Below, piece after piece: positions 35,581 to 43,895 of a stretch of DNA of 64,000 bases. The stretch is taken from assembly GCF_000426285.1 (NCBI RefSeq), contig NZ_AUFB01000013.1:116509-180508 (forward strand), in the 5' to 3' direction. The stretch is from Rhizobium leucaenae USDA 9039. GTDB lineage: Bacteria; Pseudomonadota; Alphaproteobacteria; Rhizobiales; Rhizobiaceae. A program made the translations under genes and the position numbers. The notes under the pieces are model-generated. The model had not been told where the DNA came from, searched no databases, and saw only the letters and a program-made list of their open reading frames with translations. Numbering within the stretch: the stretch's first letter is position 1; each line of letters starts with the position of its first letter.

Positions 35581-36606
35581 TTACTCTCCCTGTTTCTGTT
35601 GATGCTTGGCACGGTGCTCTTGATAAAGCGCCGGCAAATGTTCGAGTACAAAGGCGGCAAACTCAGGCGTCGCCTTCCTGTCGATCGTGATCTCCAGCTT
35701 GCTCTTGCTCTGTGTCACCTGCGCAAGTCTGTTCCCATCCGGGGTCGACATGACCTCCGGCAGACCGCGCGCAATACGACGCGGCTTCAGGTGTCCGATC
35801 ACCGCCTTGAACCGATCCGCTGATGGCAGCGTCTGAGCCTCTGCCGAACTCGCAAATTTGACGGCGTCCGCTGGCGACCCTGCTTTCTCGACCAGTTCGG
35901 CGAGTTGTTGCCAGCTGGGGCGACCGACTCCTGGAGCGGCCCCAATTGCGTCGATCAGCTCGGAGGGGAGGGCGTCGACAAGTAGGAGCATCTTCGACAG
36001 ATTGCTTTTGTCGATCGACATGGCAGCGATGACGATTTCTCGCGAGAACTGCTTGTTCAGCTGATGCGCGAAACGCGCCTTTTCAATAAAGGTGAGGTCT
36101 TCGCGTTCGTTGTTTTCCTGACCCTGGGCCACGACCAATTGCTCGTCCGTCAAGTCGCGAACGACCGCCTTGACCGGCAGTCCGAGCTCTGACACGGCGC
36201 GCAGGCGGCGATGGCCGAAGGCAACCTGGTATCGGCCACCTCCTTCCGGATGAGGCCTCACAAGGATTGGGACCTGCTGTCCTTGCTCCCGGATCGACAC
36301 AAGGAGACCGTCGATATCACCTTGCATACGATCTTGAACGAACGACGGCTCGATTGATGATGGGTCCAGTTCAACGACGGCCTGACCTTCCGCGAGCCGC
36401 CGTTCAATCTCCTCGGCACGGCCAAGACGATCATTTTGCTCACGCAGTGCGTTGCCGATATTTGCCGTCAGCTTGGTCGCAGGATCACGTTCTTTTCTCG
36501 CCACGCCGAGAAGCGGCATCGACCGAGTCTTGGCCGCTCTATTGTCAGCGACTGATGTAGTGTCGGGCGCGTCTGTGGAGACGCCGAGAAGGTGCTTCCG
36601 ACTCAT
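35581..36606 (-). CDS. repB: Plasmid partitioning protein RepB (ParB family)
   Basis: 341-residue centromere-binding protein. The ParB N-terminal domain carries VELDPSSIEPSFVQDR and GHRRLRAVSELGLPVKAVVRDL (about 80-160), including the box II GHRR motif used for CTP binding. The HTH region follows (about 185-225, FSREIVIAAMSIDKSNLSKMLLLVDALP). RepB loads on parS and with RepA segregates the plasmid and represses the rep promoter. The start ATG overlaps the repA stop (ATGA). It is followed by the antisense-RNA gap before repC. Confidence 0.96.
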   Translation of the reverse strand: MSRKHLLGVSTDAPDTTSVADNRAAKTRSMPLLGVARKERDPATKLTANIGNALREQNDRLGRAEEIERRLAEGQAVVELDPSSIEPSFVQDRMQGDIDGLLVSIREQGQQVPILVRPHPEGGGRYQVAFGHRRLRAVSELGLPVKAVVRDLTDEQLVVAQGQENNEREDLTFIEKARFAHQLNKQFSREIVIAAMSIDKSNLSKMLLLVDALPSELIDAIGAAPGVGRPSWQQLAELVEKAGSPADAVKFASSAEAQTLPSADRFKAVIGHLKPRRIARGLPEVMSTPDGNRLAQVTQSKSKLEITIDRKATPEFAAFVLEHLPALYQEHRAKHQQKQGE

Positions 36607-37817
36607 GTGGTTCTACCCCAGGCTTTTTTGATCAGAGTCTCGATCTCGTCGTTGACAGCGTTCATCGCCTCCAAGGCGCGATCGTAGGTCGAGCGCGTAA
36701 ACTGACCACGCTCAACCTCGAACAGCGTCTGGTTTGTCAGGCCAGCGTCAGAAACAGCAGTTGTCTTGAGCATCGGAAAGTTGAGCACGTTTTCACCGAA
36801 GATCGAACGAAGATAGCCAACCATCTGGTTTTGGGGCCCGTCACTCGGTTCAAAGCGCGTGATTAGATAGCGCATCCAATTAAATTTGAACTGAGCGCCC
36901 GCATTCTCGATCTCGCGCAGGAGATTCGAGGTCATCGCCAGGAACTGGTTCATCGACATCACGTCCAACATCTGCGGATGGACAGTGACCAGGATCGACG
37001 TCGCGGCGGTCAAAGCCGAAAGCGTGAGATAGCCCAGTTGAGGAGGGCAGTCGATGACCACGACATCGTAGTTGTCCGCGATGTCTTCGATGACTTGACT
37101 GATACGACCATAAAAAAGCGTGTCGCCTTCCTTCCGGCTCATCAGGGCGCGCGGGGTGTCGTGCTCGAACTCCATCAGTTCAAGATTACCCGGAATGAGA
37201 TGGAGGTCCGGAATGTAGGTTCCTCGCACAACCTGCTCGATCGGAACCTGCTCGTCATCGTACCTGATGGCGCCATAAAGAGTCTCATTCGGACCGACGT
37301 CCGTTTCTGGCTGACTGCCGAAGAGTGCGGAAAGGCTTGCCTGGGGATCGAGATCGATTGCCAGGACGCGGTAGCCACGCATCGCCAGATATTGCGCCAG
37401 ATGCGCGGCTGTCGTCGTCTTGCCCGAGCCACCCTTGAAATTCATCACCGAGATAACTTGAAGCTGCTCGCCCTCGCGACGATGGGGCAGGTAGCGCCGG
37501 TTCCCGCGGCCGATCTGGTCCAGGTGCTTGCGGATTGCATGGATATCTTCGATCGTGAACGTGCGTCGACCGCCGGGGCTCATGCTCACGTGCAATTCTG
37601 GCATTTCCGAAGCAGTCTGCCTAAGATAAGACTCACCGATGCCGAGCAGTTTTGAGACCTCTGACGGCGCAAAGGATCGAATGCCTTTTTCAGCCGTGGG
37701 CGGGAATACCTTGAGATGATGCGCCTGAAGTTGGCTGGAGAGGGCGTCGGCGTGACGCTCCATCAATGCGGTCAGTCCTTCAACGACTGGCGCTGTTTTT
37801 GCGGCGGTCTTCGCCAT
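36603..37817 (-). CDS. repA: Plasmid partitioning protein RepA (ParA family ATPase)
   Basis: 404-residue ParA-type ATPase with an N-terminal DNA-binding extension (helix-turn-helix around FAPSEVSKLLGIGESYLRQ). The deviant Walker A is FKGGSGKTTT (about 128-135), with Walker B VVVIDCPPQLGYL further on. It drives plasmid segregation and autorepresses the operon with RepB. I start it at the ATG at 37817, giving the usual family length. The frame extends to a GTG at 37877 (424 residues) without a better ribosome site, so the start is uncertain by 20 codons. The stop overlaps repB. Confidence 0.95.
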   Translation of the reverse strand: MAKTAAKTAPVVEGLTALMERHADALSSQLQAHHLKVFPPTAEKGIRSFAPSEVSKLLGIGESYLRQTASEMPELHVSMSPGGRRTFTIEDIHAIRKHLDQIGRGNRRYLPHRREGEQLQVISVMNFKGGSGKTTTAAHLAQYLAMRGYRVLAIDLDPQASLSALFGSQPETDVGPNETLYGAIRYDDEQVPIEQVVRGTYIPDLHLIPGNLELMEFEHDTPRALMSRKEGDTLFYGRISQVIEDIADNYDVVVIDCPPQLGYLTLSALTAATSILVTVHPQMLDVMSMNQFLAMTSNLLREIENAGAQFKFNWMRYLITRFEPSDGPQNQMVGYLRSIFGENVLNFPMLKTTAVSDAGLTNQTLFEVERGQFTRSTYDRALEAMNAVNDEIETLIKKAWGRTT

Positions 37818-37877
37818 CTCAAAACCCATTTCCTGCAAGTGGCGGTATTTTTCGCGAAACCGGTAAAGTTCCGCCAC

Positions 37878-38205
37878 TAACCATTAGAGCCGATTCTGAA
37901 TTTTGAGCAAGCGGTTTTAGGTTAACGAAAGGTTAACGCCGCCGCGCCAGAAACATTGATAGCCCCCGATTTTCCGTTAATATTCGCGGAGTTAACAGGC
38001 CCGGCCTTTGGCTATGTTCTCGATCTGTTTATCTGTGAATCCTGCAACCCTAACTAGCCGCATTGGGCGTGATGGGACCTGATTTCACCAAACTCCGCGG
38101 CCACTGCCGCCCGACTCACTCGCAAAACATTGCAGGATCCTCCAACTACCACGCAATTCCGTTCCATGCTGACTTCTCCGCCGATCAACGACGACGGAGA
38201 AATTC
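37878..38205. promoter_or_regulatory. Shared control region between repABC and traI-trb
   Basis: Divergent promoters for repA (leftward) and traI (rightward) must lie in these 328 bases, as on Ti-type plasmids, where TraR couples copy number to conjugation. Visible elements are two direct copies of AGGTTAACG 11 bases apart (37919-37927 and 37930-37938), a further GTTAAC at 37991-37996, and the near-palindrome at 38130-38145. The GTTAAC repeats next to repA are candidates for RepA/RepB autoregulation. Confidence 0.55.
38130..38145. promoter_or_regulatory. Candidate tra box (TraR-binding site) ahead of traI
   Basis: TTGCAGGATCCTCCAA is a 16-bp near-perfect palindrome (one mismatched pair), centred about 68 bases before the traI start. 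Its GCAG-core resembles the inverted-repeat tra boxes of Ti-type plasmids. Confidence 0.42.
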
Positions 38206-38832
38206 ATGCAGGTTTTCGCGCTCAACAAACCGCGGAATGTTCACGAAGCTCAGCTCATCCAGCAACATCACCAGCTACGCGCTCGCGTCTTCTCGGAGCG
38301 GCTGGGCTGGGAGGTCAACGTCGTAGATGGTGAGGAATCGGACGGCTTCGATTCTCTTGACCCCACCTACATCCTGGCCGTTTCCGACCTGGGCAACGTT
38401 AGCGGTTGCGCCCGGCTTCTGCCGGCCGCCGGCCTAACGATGGTGGCGAACGTCTTTTCGTCGCTGCTACCGAGCGACGGACTGAACGCACACCCTGCAA
38501 TGATCGAGAGCTCCCGCTTCTGCGTGGACACGACCCTTGAAGAGGGCAGGGGGGCAGGCTCGGTGCATGAGGCAACGCTGACGATGTTTGCGGGCATCAT
38601 CGAGTGGTGCCTCGCAAACGGCATCACCGAGATCGTGACTGTGACCGACCTGCGGTTCGAACGCATTCTCGGACGTGTCGGCTGGCCGCTTCAGCGCATC
38701 GGCGATCCGAGCCGTATAGGCGTGACTACAGCCATCGCGGGGATCCTTCCGGTGAACGTAGAAACATTTCTGAGGCTCCGTCCGTCCAGCTATCGCTCGC
38801 AATTTGATGGTCCGCTGGGTCAGGCAGCATAA
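38206..38832 (+). CDS. traI: Acyl-homoserine lactone synthase TraI (LuxI family)
   Basis: 208-residue cytoplasmic enzyme that makes the acyl-homoserine lactone signal from SAM and acyl-ACP. The conserved LuxI residues are all present: LRARVFSERLGWEV (Arg, Phe, Trp, about 27-40), the acidic pair in DSLDPTYILAV, GCARLLP, and ESSRFCV (Glu/Ser/Arg, about 101-107). It is the first gene of the trb operon and lies divergent to repA, exactly as on Ti plasmids, so cell density should control both transfer and copy number through TraR. Confidence 0.95.
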   Translation: MQVFALNKPRNVHEAQLIQQHHQLRARVFSERLGWEVNVVDGEESDGFDSLDPTYILAVSDLGNVSGCARLLPAAGLTMVANVFSSLLPSDGLNAHPAMIESSRFCVDTTLEEGRGAGSVHEATLTMFAGIIEWCLANGITEIVTVTDLRFERILGRVGWPLQRIGDPSRIGVTTAIAGILPVNVETFLRLRPSSYRSQFDGPLGQAA

Positions 38833-38843
38833 GGGAGAAAACC

Positions 38844-39821
38844 GTGAACCAGCTTCGTTCTCATCCTCGACTCGTGCGCAAACTTCAGGAGGCGCTGGGC
38901 GATCAGCTCTGCGTCGCGCTCGACGATTCGACTGTTGTCGAAATCATGCTCAATCCGGACGGCAAACTGTTCATCGAACGGCTTGGTCATGGCGTTGCAC
39001 CCGCCGGAGAAATGTCGTCCGCAAGTGCTGAAATGATTATCGGAACCGTGGCGCATTCGCTCCAGTCCGAGGTCGACAGCGAGCAGCCGATCGTCTCCGG
39101 CGAACTGCCGATCGGTGGCCATCGCTTCGAAGGACTGTTGCCTCCTGTGGTCTCCAAGCCGGCCTTCACCATTCGCCGTCGCGCCTCACGCTTGATCCCG
39201 CTTGAGGATTACGTGCGCTCGGGCGTGATGAGCGAGCAGCAAGCGTTGACGATCCGCAGCGCGATTTCGTCTCGGCTCAACATCATCATCTCCGGCGGCA
39301 CCGGCTCGGGCAAGACGACGCTTGCCAACGCCGTCATCAACGAAATCGTCAAGTCGGCGCCGGACGACCGCCTCGTCATCCTCGAGGATACCGCGGAGAT
39401 CCAATGCACAGCCGACAACGCTGTCCTTCTCCACACAAGCGATACTGTCGATATGGCGCGGCTCTTAAAGAGCACGATGCGGCTGCGTCCCGACCGGATC
39501 GTCGTCGGCGAAGTCCGTGACGGCGCTGCGCTCACTTTGCTTAAGGCCTGGAATACCGGCCACCCTGGTGGCGTCGCGACCATCCATTCCAACACTGCAA
39601 TGTCGGCGCTCCGCCGCCTTGAGCAACTGACCGCCGAAGCCAGCCAACAGCCGATGCAGGAGGTGATCGGCGAGGCGGTCGATCTCATCATCTCGATCGA
39701 ACGGACGGCAAGGGGCCGACGCGTTCGCGATGTCATTCAGGTCGAGCGCTACGCACACGGCCAATACGAAATCGAATCCGATGAGCTCACGGAAGAACAG
39801 GAGGCGCGTCATGTCGCGTAA
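38844..39821 (+). CDS. trbB: Conjugal transfer ATPase TrbB (VirB11 family)
   Basis: 325-residue hexameric secretion ATPase of the mating-pair machinery. Walker A is ISGGTGSGKTTLAN (about 148-161), with the Asp box (ILEDTAEIQC) and Walker B/His box regions (RLRPDRIVVGEVRDGAALTLLKAWNTGHPGGVATIHSN) intact. It starts with GTG preceded by AAGGGAG and overlaps trbC by 11 bases. Confidence 0.96.
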   Translation: MNQLRSHPRLVRKLQEALGDQLCVALDDSTVVEIMLNPDGKLFIERLGHGVAPAGEMSSASAEMIIGTVAHSLQSEVDSEQPIVSGELPIGGHRFEGLLPPVVSKPAFTIRRRASRLIPLEDYVRSGVMSEQQALTIRSAISSRLNIIISGGTGSGKTTLANAVINEIVKSAPDDRLVILEDTAEIQCTADNAVLLHTSDTVDMARLLKSTMRLRPDRIVVGEVRDGAALTLLKAWNTGHPGGVATIHSNTAMSALRRLEQLTAEASQQPMQEVIGEAVDLIISIERTARGRRVRDVIQVERYAHGQYEIESDELTEEQEARHVA

Positions 39822-40194
39822 GAACGCTACTATCGCCGCCGCGCTCCTTGTAGCGCCGATCGTCCTGGCGTCGGTTGCCCCTGCATTGGCGAGTTCGGGC
39901 GGCAGCCTCCCATGGGAAGGACCACTGCAACAAATCCAGGAATCGATCACCGGCCCGGTTGCCGGTGCCATCGCGCTTGCAGCAGTGGCGATCGCCGGCG
40001 GCATGCTGATCTTCGGGGGCGAACTCAACGATTTCGCGCGGCGGCTCGTCTATGTGGTGCTTGTCGCCGGCATCCTTCTCGGCGCGACGAACATCGTCGG
40101 CCTTTTCGGCGCCACCGGCGCCTCGATCGGAGCGCCTGACGAGCGCGCCACGTCCATCGATCCAAGCTCAGCAGGGGAGGGGGGTCATGGCTGA
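39811..40194 (+). CDS. trbC: Conjugal transfer pilin TrbC (VirB2 family)
   Basis: 127-residue pilin precursor. A signal peptide (about 1-28, ending ALAS) precedes the mature part with two hydrophobic segments (about 47-66 and 76-96), as in VirB2/TrbC pilins. In RP4 the mature peptide is circularised by TraF, which is encoded at 53773-54339. The start ATG at 39811 follows AGGAGG inside the end of trbB. The C-terminal tail after residue 105 is hydrophilic and may be cut off. Confidence 0.93.
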   Translation: MSRKNATIAAALLVAPIVLASVAPALASSGGSLPWEGPLQQIQESITGPVAGAIALAAVAIAGGMLIFGGELNDFARRLVYVVLVAGILLGATNIVGLFGATGASIGAPDERATSIDPSSAGEGGHG

Positions 40195-40486
40195 GACCTT
40201 GTCCGGACTGCAACGCAACCGCATTCACCGCGCCCTGTCGCGCCCGAACCTGCTGATGGGCGCGGACCGGGAGCTGGTGCTGCTCACCGGGCTTGCTGCC
40301 GGCATTCTCATTTTCGTAGTGCTGACGGCATACTCCGCCCTTTTCGGCGTTGCCATTTGGATCGTCATCGTCGGCGTCTTGAGGATGATGGCAAAAGCAG
40401 ACCCGCTCATGCGGCAAGTCTATGTCCGCCATATCTCCTACAAGCATTACTACAAGGCGACCTCCTCGCCGTGGCGTCGGTATTGA
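40187..40486 (+). CDS. trbD: Conjugal transfer protein TrbD (VirB3 family)
   Basis: 99-residue inner-membrane protein with a hydrophobic hairpin (about 30-65, VLLTGLAAGILIFVVLTAYSALFGVAIWIVIVGVL) and a basic C-terminus ending PWRRY. VirB3-type proteins work with the TrbE ATPase in pilus assembly. It overlaps the trbC stop by 8 bases. Confidence 0.93.
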   Translation: MAETLSGLQRNRIHRALSRPNLLMGADRELVLLTGLAAGILIFVVLTAYSALFGVAIWIVIVGVLRMMAKADPLMRQVYVRHISYKHYYKATSSPWRRY

Positions 40487-40495
40487 GGAGGAGAC

Positions 40496-42946
40496 ATGGT
40501 CGCGCTCAAACGCTTCCGGGCCACTGGCCCGTCCTTCGCGGATCTCGTTCCCTATGCCGGTCTGGTCGACAATGGTGTGCTCCTGTTGAAAGATGGGAGC
40601 CTAATGGCCGGCTGGTACTTTGCCGGCCCGGATTCCGAAAGCGCGACGGATCTGGAGCGCAACGAACTCTCGCGCCAGATCAATACAATACTGTCGAGGC
40701 TCGGAAGCGGCTGGATGATCCAAGTCGAAGCGGTCCGCATTCCGACGTTCGACTATCCGTCAGATGATCGTTGCCACTTTCCCGACACGGTCACGCGCGC
40801 GATCGACGCCGAACGGCGGGCGCATTTCGCGCGCGTGCAGGGACATTTCGAAAGCAAGCACGCGCTCGTCCTCACATATCGGCCGCTCGAGTCCAAAAAG
40901 ACGGCGCTCAGCAAATACATCTACTCGGACGAGGAGAGCCGCAAGAAGAGCTATGCGGACACGGTGCTGTTCGTCTTCAAGAACGCCGTGCGCGAGATCG
41001 AGCAGTATCTTGCCAACACCCTGTCTATACGCCGGATGGAAACGCGCGAAGTCGTCGAGAGGGGAGGGGAGCGGGTCGCCCGTTACGACGAGCTGCTGCA
41101 ATTCGTTCGCTTCTGCATCACCGGCGAAAACCATCCGATCCGACTGCCGGATGCGCCGATGTACCTCGACTGGATCGCCACCGCCGAGCTTGAGCATGGG
41201 CTGACACCAAAGGTCGAAGGCCGCTTTCTCGGCGTCGTGGCGATCGACGGTCTGCCGGCGGAGAGCTGGCCGGGGATTCTCAATAGCCTCGACCTGATGC
41301 CGCTTACCTATCGCTGGTCATCGCGCTTCATTTTTCTCGACGCACAAGAGGCGCGGCAGAAACTCGAACGCACCCGCAAGAAGTGGCAGCAGAAGGTAAG
41401 GCCGTTCTTCGATCAACTCTTCCAGACGCAAAGCCGCTCAGTCGATCAGGACGCCATGAGCATGGTGGCCGAGACCGAGGACGCCATTGCCCAGGCTTCC
41501 TCACAATTGGTGGCATACGGCTACTATACCCCGGTCATTGTCCTCTTCGATCACGATCGCGAAGCCTTGCAGGAGAAGGCAGAGGCTGTCCGCCGGCTGA
41601 TCCAGGCCGAGGGTTTCGGGGCGCGGATCGAAACGCTCAACGCGACCGACGCCTTTCTCGGCAGTCTGCCGGGCAACTGGTATTGCAATATCCGCGAACC
41701 GCTGATCAACACCAGCAACCTTGCCGATCTCATTCCACTCAACTCTGTCTGGTCGGGCAGCCCTGTCGCACCGTGCCCATTCTACCCGCCGAACTCTCCG
41801 CCGCTGATGCAGGTGGCCAGCGGCTCGACGCCGTTTCGCTTGAACCTCCATGTCGACGACGTCGGTCACACGCTGATCTTTGGGCCGACCGGTTCGGGCA
41901 AGTCGACGCTGCTGGCACTGATCGCAGCGCAGTTCCGGCGCTACGATCGCGCCCAGATGTTCGCCTTTGACAAGGGGAACTCGCTCCTGCCGTTGACACT
42001 CGCCGCAGGCGGCGATCACTACGAGATCGGCGGCGACGCTCACGAAGAGGCGCTGGCCTTCTGCCCACTCTCGGAGCTCGCGACCGATAGTGATCGCGCA
42101 TGGGCGACGGAATGGATAGAAATGCTGGTTGCGCTGCAGGGCGTTGCCATCACTCCAGATCACCGCAACGCTATCTCGCGTCAGATTGGTTTGATGGCGA
42201 GCGTAGCCGGCCGATCGCTTTCGGACTTTGTGAGCGGCGTTCAGATGCGCGAGATCAAGGACGCGCTCCATCATTACACGGTCGATGGACCGATGGGTCA
42301 GTTGCTCGACGCCGAACAGGACGGTTTGACCCTCCGCGCCTTCCAGACCTTCGAGATCGAACAGCTGATGAATATGGGCGAGCGCAATCTCGTGCCCGTT
42401 CTCACCTATCTGTTCCGCCGGATCGAAAAGCGTCTCGATGGCTCGCCTAGCCTGATTGTCCTCGACGAGGCCTGGTTGATGCTCGGTCATCCGGTGTTTC
42501 GCGACAAAATCCGCGAATGGCTTAAAGTGCTGCGCAAGGCCAACTGCGCCGTCGTGCTTGCCACGCAGTCCATCTCGGACGCTGAGCGCTCCGGAATCAT
42601 CGATGTCCTGAAGGAATCCTGCCCGACGAAGATCTGCCTGCCGAACGGCGCCGCTCGTGAGCCTGGGACGCGCGAATTCTACGAGCGGATCGGCTTCAAC
42701 GAGCGGCAGATCGAGATCGTCTCGAACGCTACTCCCAAGCGCGAATACTACGTGGTCACCCCCGAAGGCCGGCGGCTATTCGATATGGCGCTCGGCCCTG
42801 TGGCGCTCAGTTTTGTCGGGGCCTCCGGCAAGGAAGACCTGAAGCGCATCCGCGCGCTCCATTCCGAACATGGCCACGACTGGCCGATCCACTGGCTTCA
42901 AACGAGAGGAGTTCACGATGCCGTATCGCTGCTCAACTTCGAATAG
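40496..42946 (+). CDS. trbE: Conjugal transfer ATPase TrbE (VirB4 family)
   Basis: 816-residue energising ATPase of the type IV secretion channel. Walker A GPTGSGKST is at about residues 462-470, and Walker B LIVLDEAWLML at about 652-662, followed by LATQSISDAERSG. The N-terminal half (about 1-420) is the VirB4/CagE domain. The length agrees with Ti-type TrbE (about 820). It overlaps trbJ by 29 bases. Confidence 0.97.
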   Translation: MVALKRFRATGPSFADLVPYAGLVDNGVLLLKDGSLMAGWYFAGPDSESATDLERNELSRQINTILSRLGSGWMIQVEAVRIPTFDYPSDDRCHFPDTVTRAIDAERRAHFARVQGHFESKHALVLTYRPLESKKTALSKYIYSDEESRKKSYADTVLFVFKNAVREIEQYLANTLSIRRMETREVVERGGERVARYDELLQFVRFCITGENHPIRLPDAPMYLDWIATAELEHGLTPKVEGRFLGVVAIDGLPAESWPGILNSLDLMPLTYRWSSRFIFLDAQEARQKLERTRKKWQQKVRPFFDQLFQTQSRSVDQDAMSMVAETEDAIAQASSQLVAYGYYTPVIVLFDHDREALQEKAEAVRRLIQAEGFGARIETLNATDAFLGSLPGNWYCNIREPLINTSNLADLIPLNSVWSGSPVAPCPFYPPNSPPLMQVASGSTPFRLNLHVDDVGHTLIFGPTGSGKSTLLALIAAQFRRYDRAQMFAFDKGNSLLPLTLAAGGDHYEIGGDAHEEALAFCPLSELATDSDRAWATEWIEMLVALQGVAITPDHRNAISRQIGLMASVAGRSLSDFVSGVQMREIKDALHHYTVDGPMGQLLDAEQDGLTLRAFQTFEIEQLMNMGERNLVPVLTYLFRRIEKRLDGSPSLIVLDEAWLMLGHPVFRDKIREWLKVLRKANCAVVLATQSISDAERSGIIDVLKESCPTKICLPNGAAREPGTREFYERIGFNERQIEIVSNATPKREYYVVTPEGRRLFDMALGPVALSFVGASGKEDLKRIRALHSEHGHDWPIHWLQTRGVHDAVSLLNFE

Positions 42947-43721
42947 ATTGCTCGCCGGTCTGGCGGCAGTCGCATTGATGGCCGGCACCGCCGTGCCCGC
43001 AGATGCCGGCACCGCCACTGGTGCCGCCACAGAATGGACGCAGGTCCTGAACAACGGCGAGTTGGTCGCGTTGGTCGGGAAATCGGGCGAGCAAATTCAG
43101 AACCAGCTCACCCAGATCAGCCAGCTGGCGCAACAGATCGAAACCCAGCTCAATATCTACCAGAACCTGCTGCAAAACACCGCGACGCTTCCCTCGCATA
43201 CGTGGGGACAGGTCGAAAGCGATCTCAATCAGCTTCGCAGCATCGTCGACCAGGGCCAGAGCATCTCATTTTCCATGGGCAATGCCGACGATGTGCTGCA
43301 GCAGCGCTTCCAGAGCTATTCCAGTCTCAAGACCAACCTGCCTAACTCCGAGAGCTTTTCGTCAAGCTATCAGACCTGGTCCGACACCAACCGGGACACG
43401 ATCGCCAGCACGCTGAAGGCCGCGAGCCTGACGGCAGAGCAGTTCGACACCGAAGAAGGCACGATGTCTTCGCTGCGGTCCATGTCCGAGACCGCCGACG
43501 GGCAGATGAAGGCTCTGCAGGTCGGACACGAGATCGCCGCGCAGCAGGTCGCACAGATGCAGAAGCTTCGTGGCCTGGTATCCCAGCAGATGACCATGAT
43601 GGGCACCTGGCTCCAGACTGAACAGACCGACAAGGACCTCGCGCAGGCGCGTCGCGAGAAATTCTTCAGCGGAACGGCACCGTCCACCTCCGGCGGCGAA
43701 AAAATGAAGGTGGAATGGTGA
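42918..43721 (+). CDS. trbJ: Conjugal transfer protein TrbJ (VirB5-like)
   Basis: 267-residue periplasmic mating-pair protein with a signal peptide (about 1-31, LLAGLAAVALMAGTAVPADA) and a long helical, Gln-rich body (about 45-225). The start ATG lies within the end of trbE behind GAGAGGAG. Its last 11 residues, TSGGEKMKVEW, are identical to those of TrbK encoded immediately downstream, and the preceding ARREKFF resembles TrbK's ERRDQFF. The C-terminal coding segment thus looks duplicated. Confidence 0.94.
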   Translation: MPYRCSTSNRLLAGLAAVALMAGTAVPADAGTATGAATEWTQVLNNGELVALVGKSGEQIQNQLTQISQLAQQIETQLNIYQNLLQNTATLPSHTWGQVESDLNQLRSIVDQGQSISFSMGNADDVLQQRFQSYSSLKTNLPNSESFSSSYQTWSDTNRDTIASTLKAASLTAEQFDTEEGTMSSLRSMSETADGQMKALQVGHEIAAQQVAQMQKLRGLVSQQMTMMGTWLQTEQTDKDLAQARREKFFSGTAPSTSGGEKMKVEW

Positions 43722-43891
43722 GAACAAAATCGATCCTAGTCGCAATCGCGATTTTCCTGGCGGCCGGCAGCGCTGGCATCTGGCTGCTCATCTCCGAAAA
43801 GCAGGTTGCTCAGGAGCGTCGTGACCAGTTCTTCGGCTCGTCGAAGAAATATCCGACCTCTGGCGGCGAAAAAATGAAAGTCGAGTGGTGA
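43715..43891 (+). CDS. trbK: Entry exclusion protein TrbK
   Basis: 58-residue protein with one N-terminal membrane segment (about 6-26) and a basic tail. TrbK normally acts at the membrane to block entry of a second copy of the plasmid. RP4 TrbK is a lipoprotein, but here the signal region (LAAGSAGIWLL) has no cysteine, so it should stay as a transmembrane or secreted peptide. The tail ends TSGGEKMKVEW, identical to the end of TrbJ. It starts at the ATG (43715) or the adjacent GTG overlapping the trbJ stop. It was too short to be noted by size alone, but order and overlap support it. Confidence 0.85.
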   Translation: MVRTKSILVAIAIFLAAGSAGIWLLISEKQVAQERRDQFFGSSKKYPTSGGEKMKVEW

Positions 43892-43895
43892 GGAG

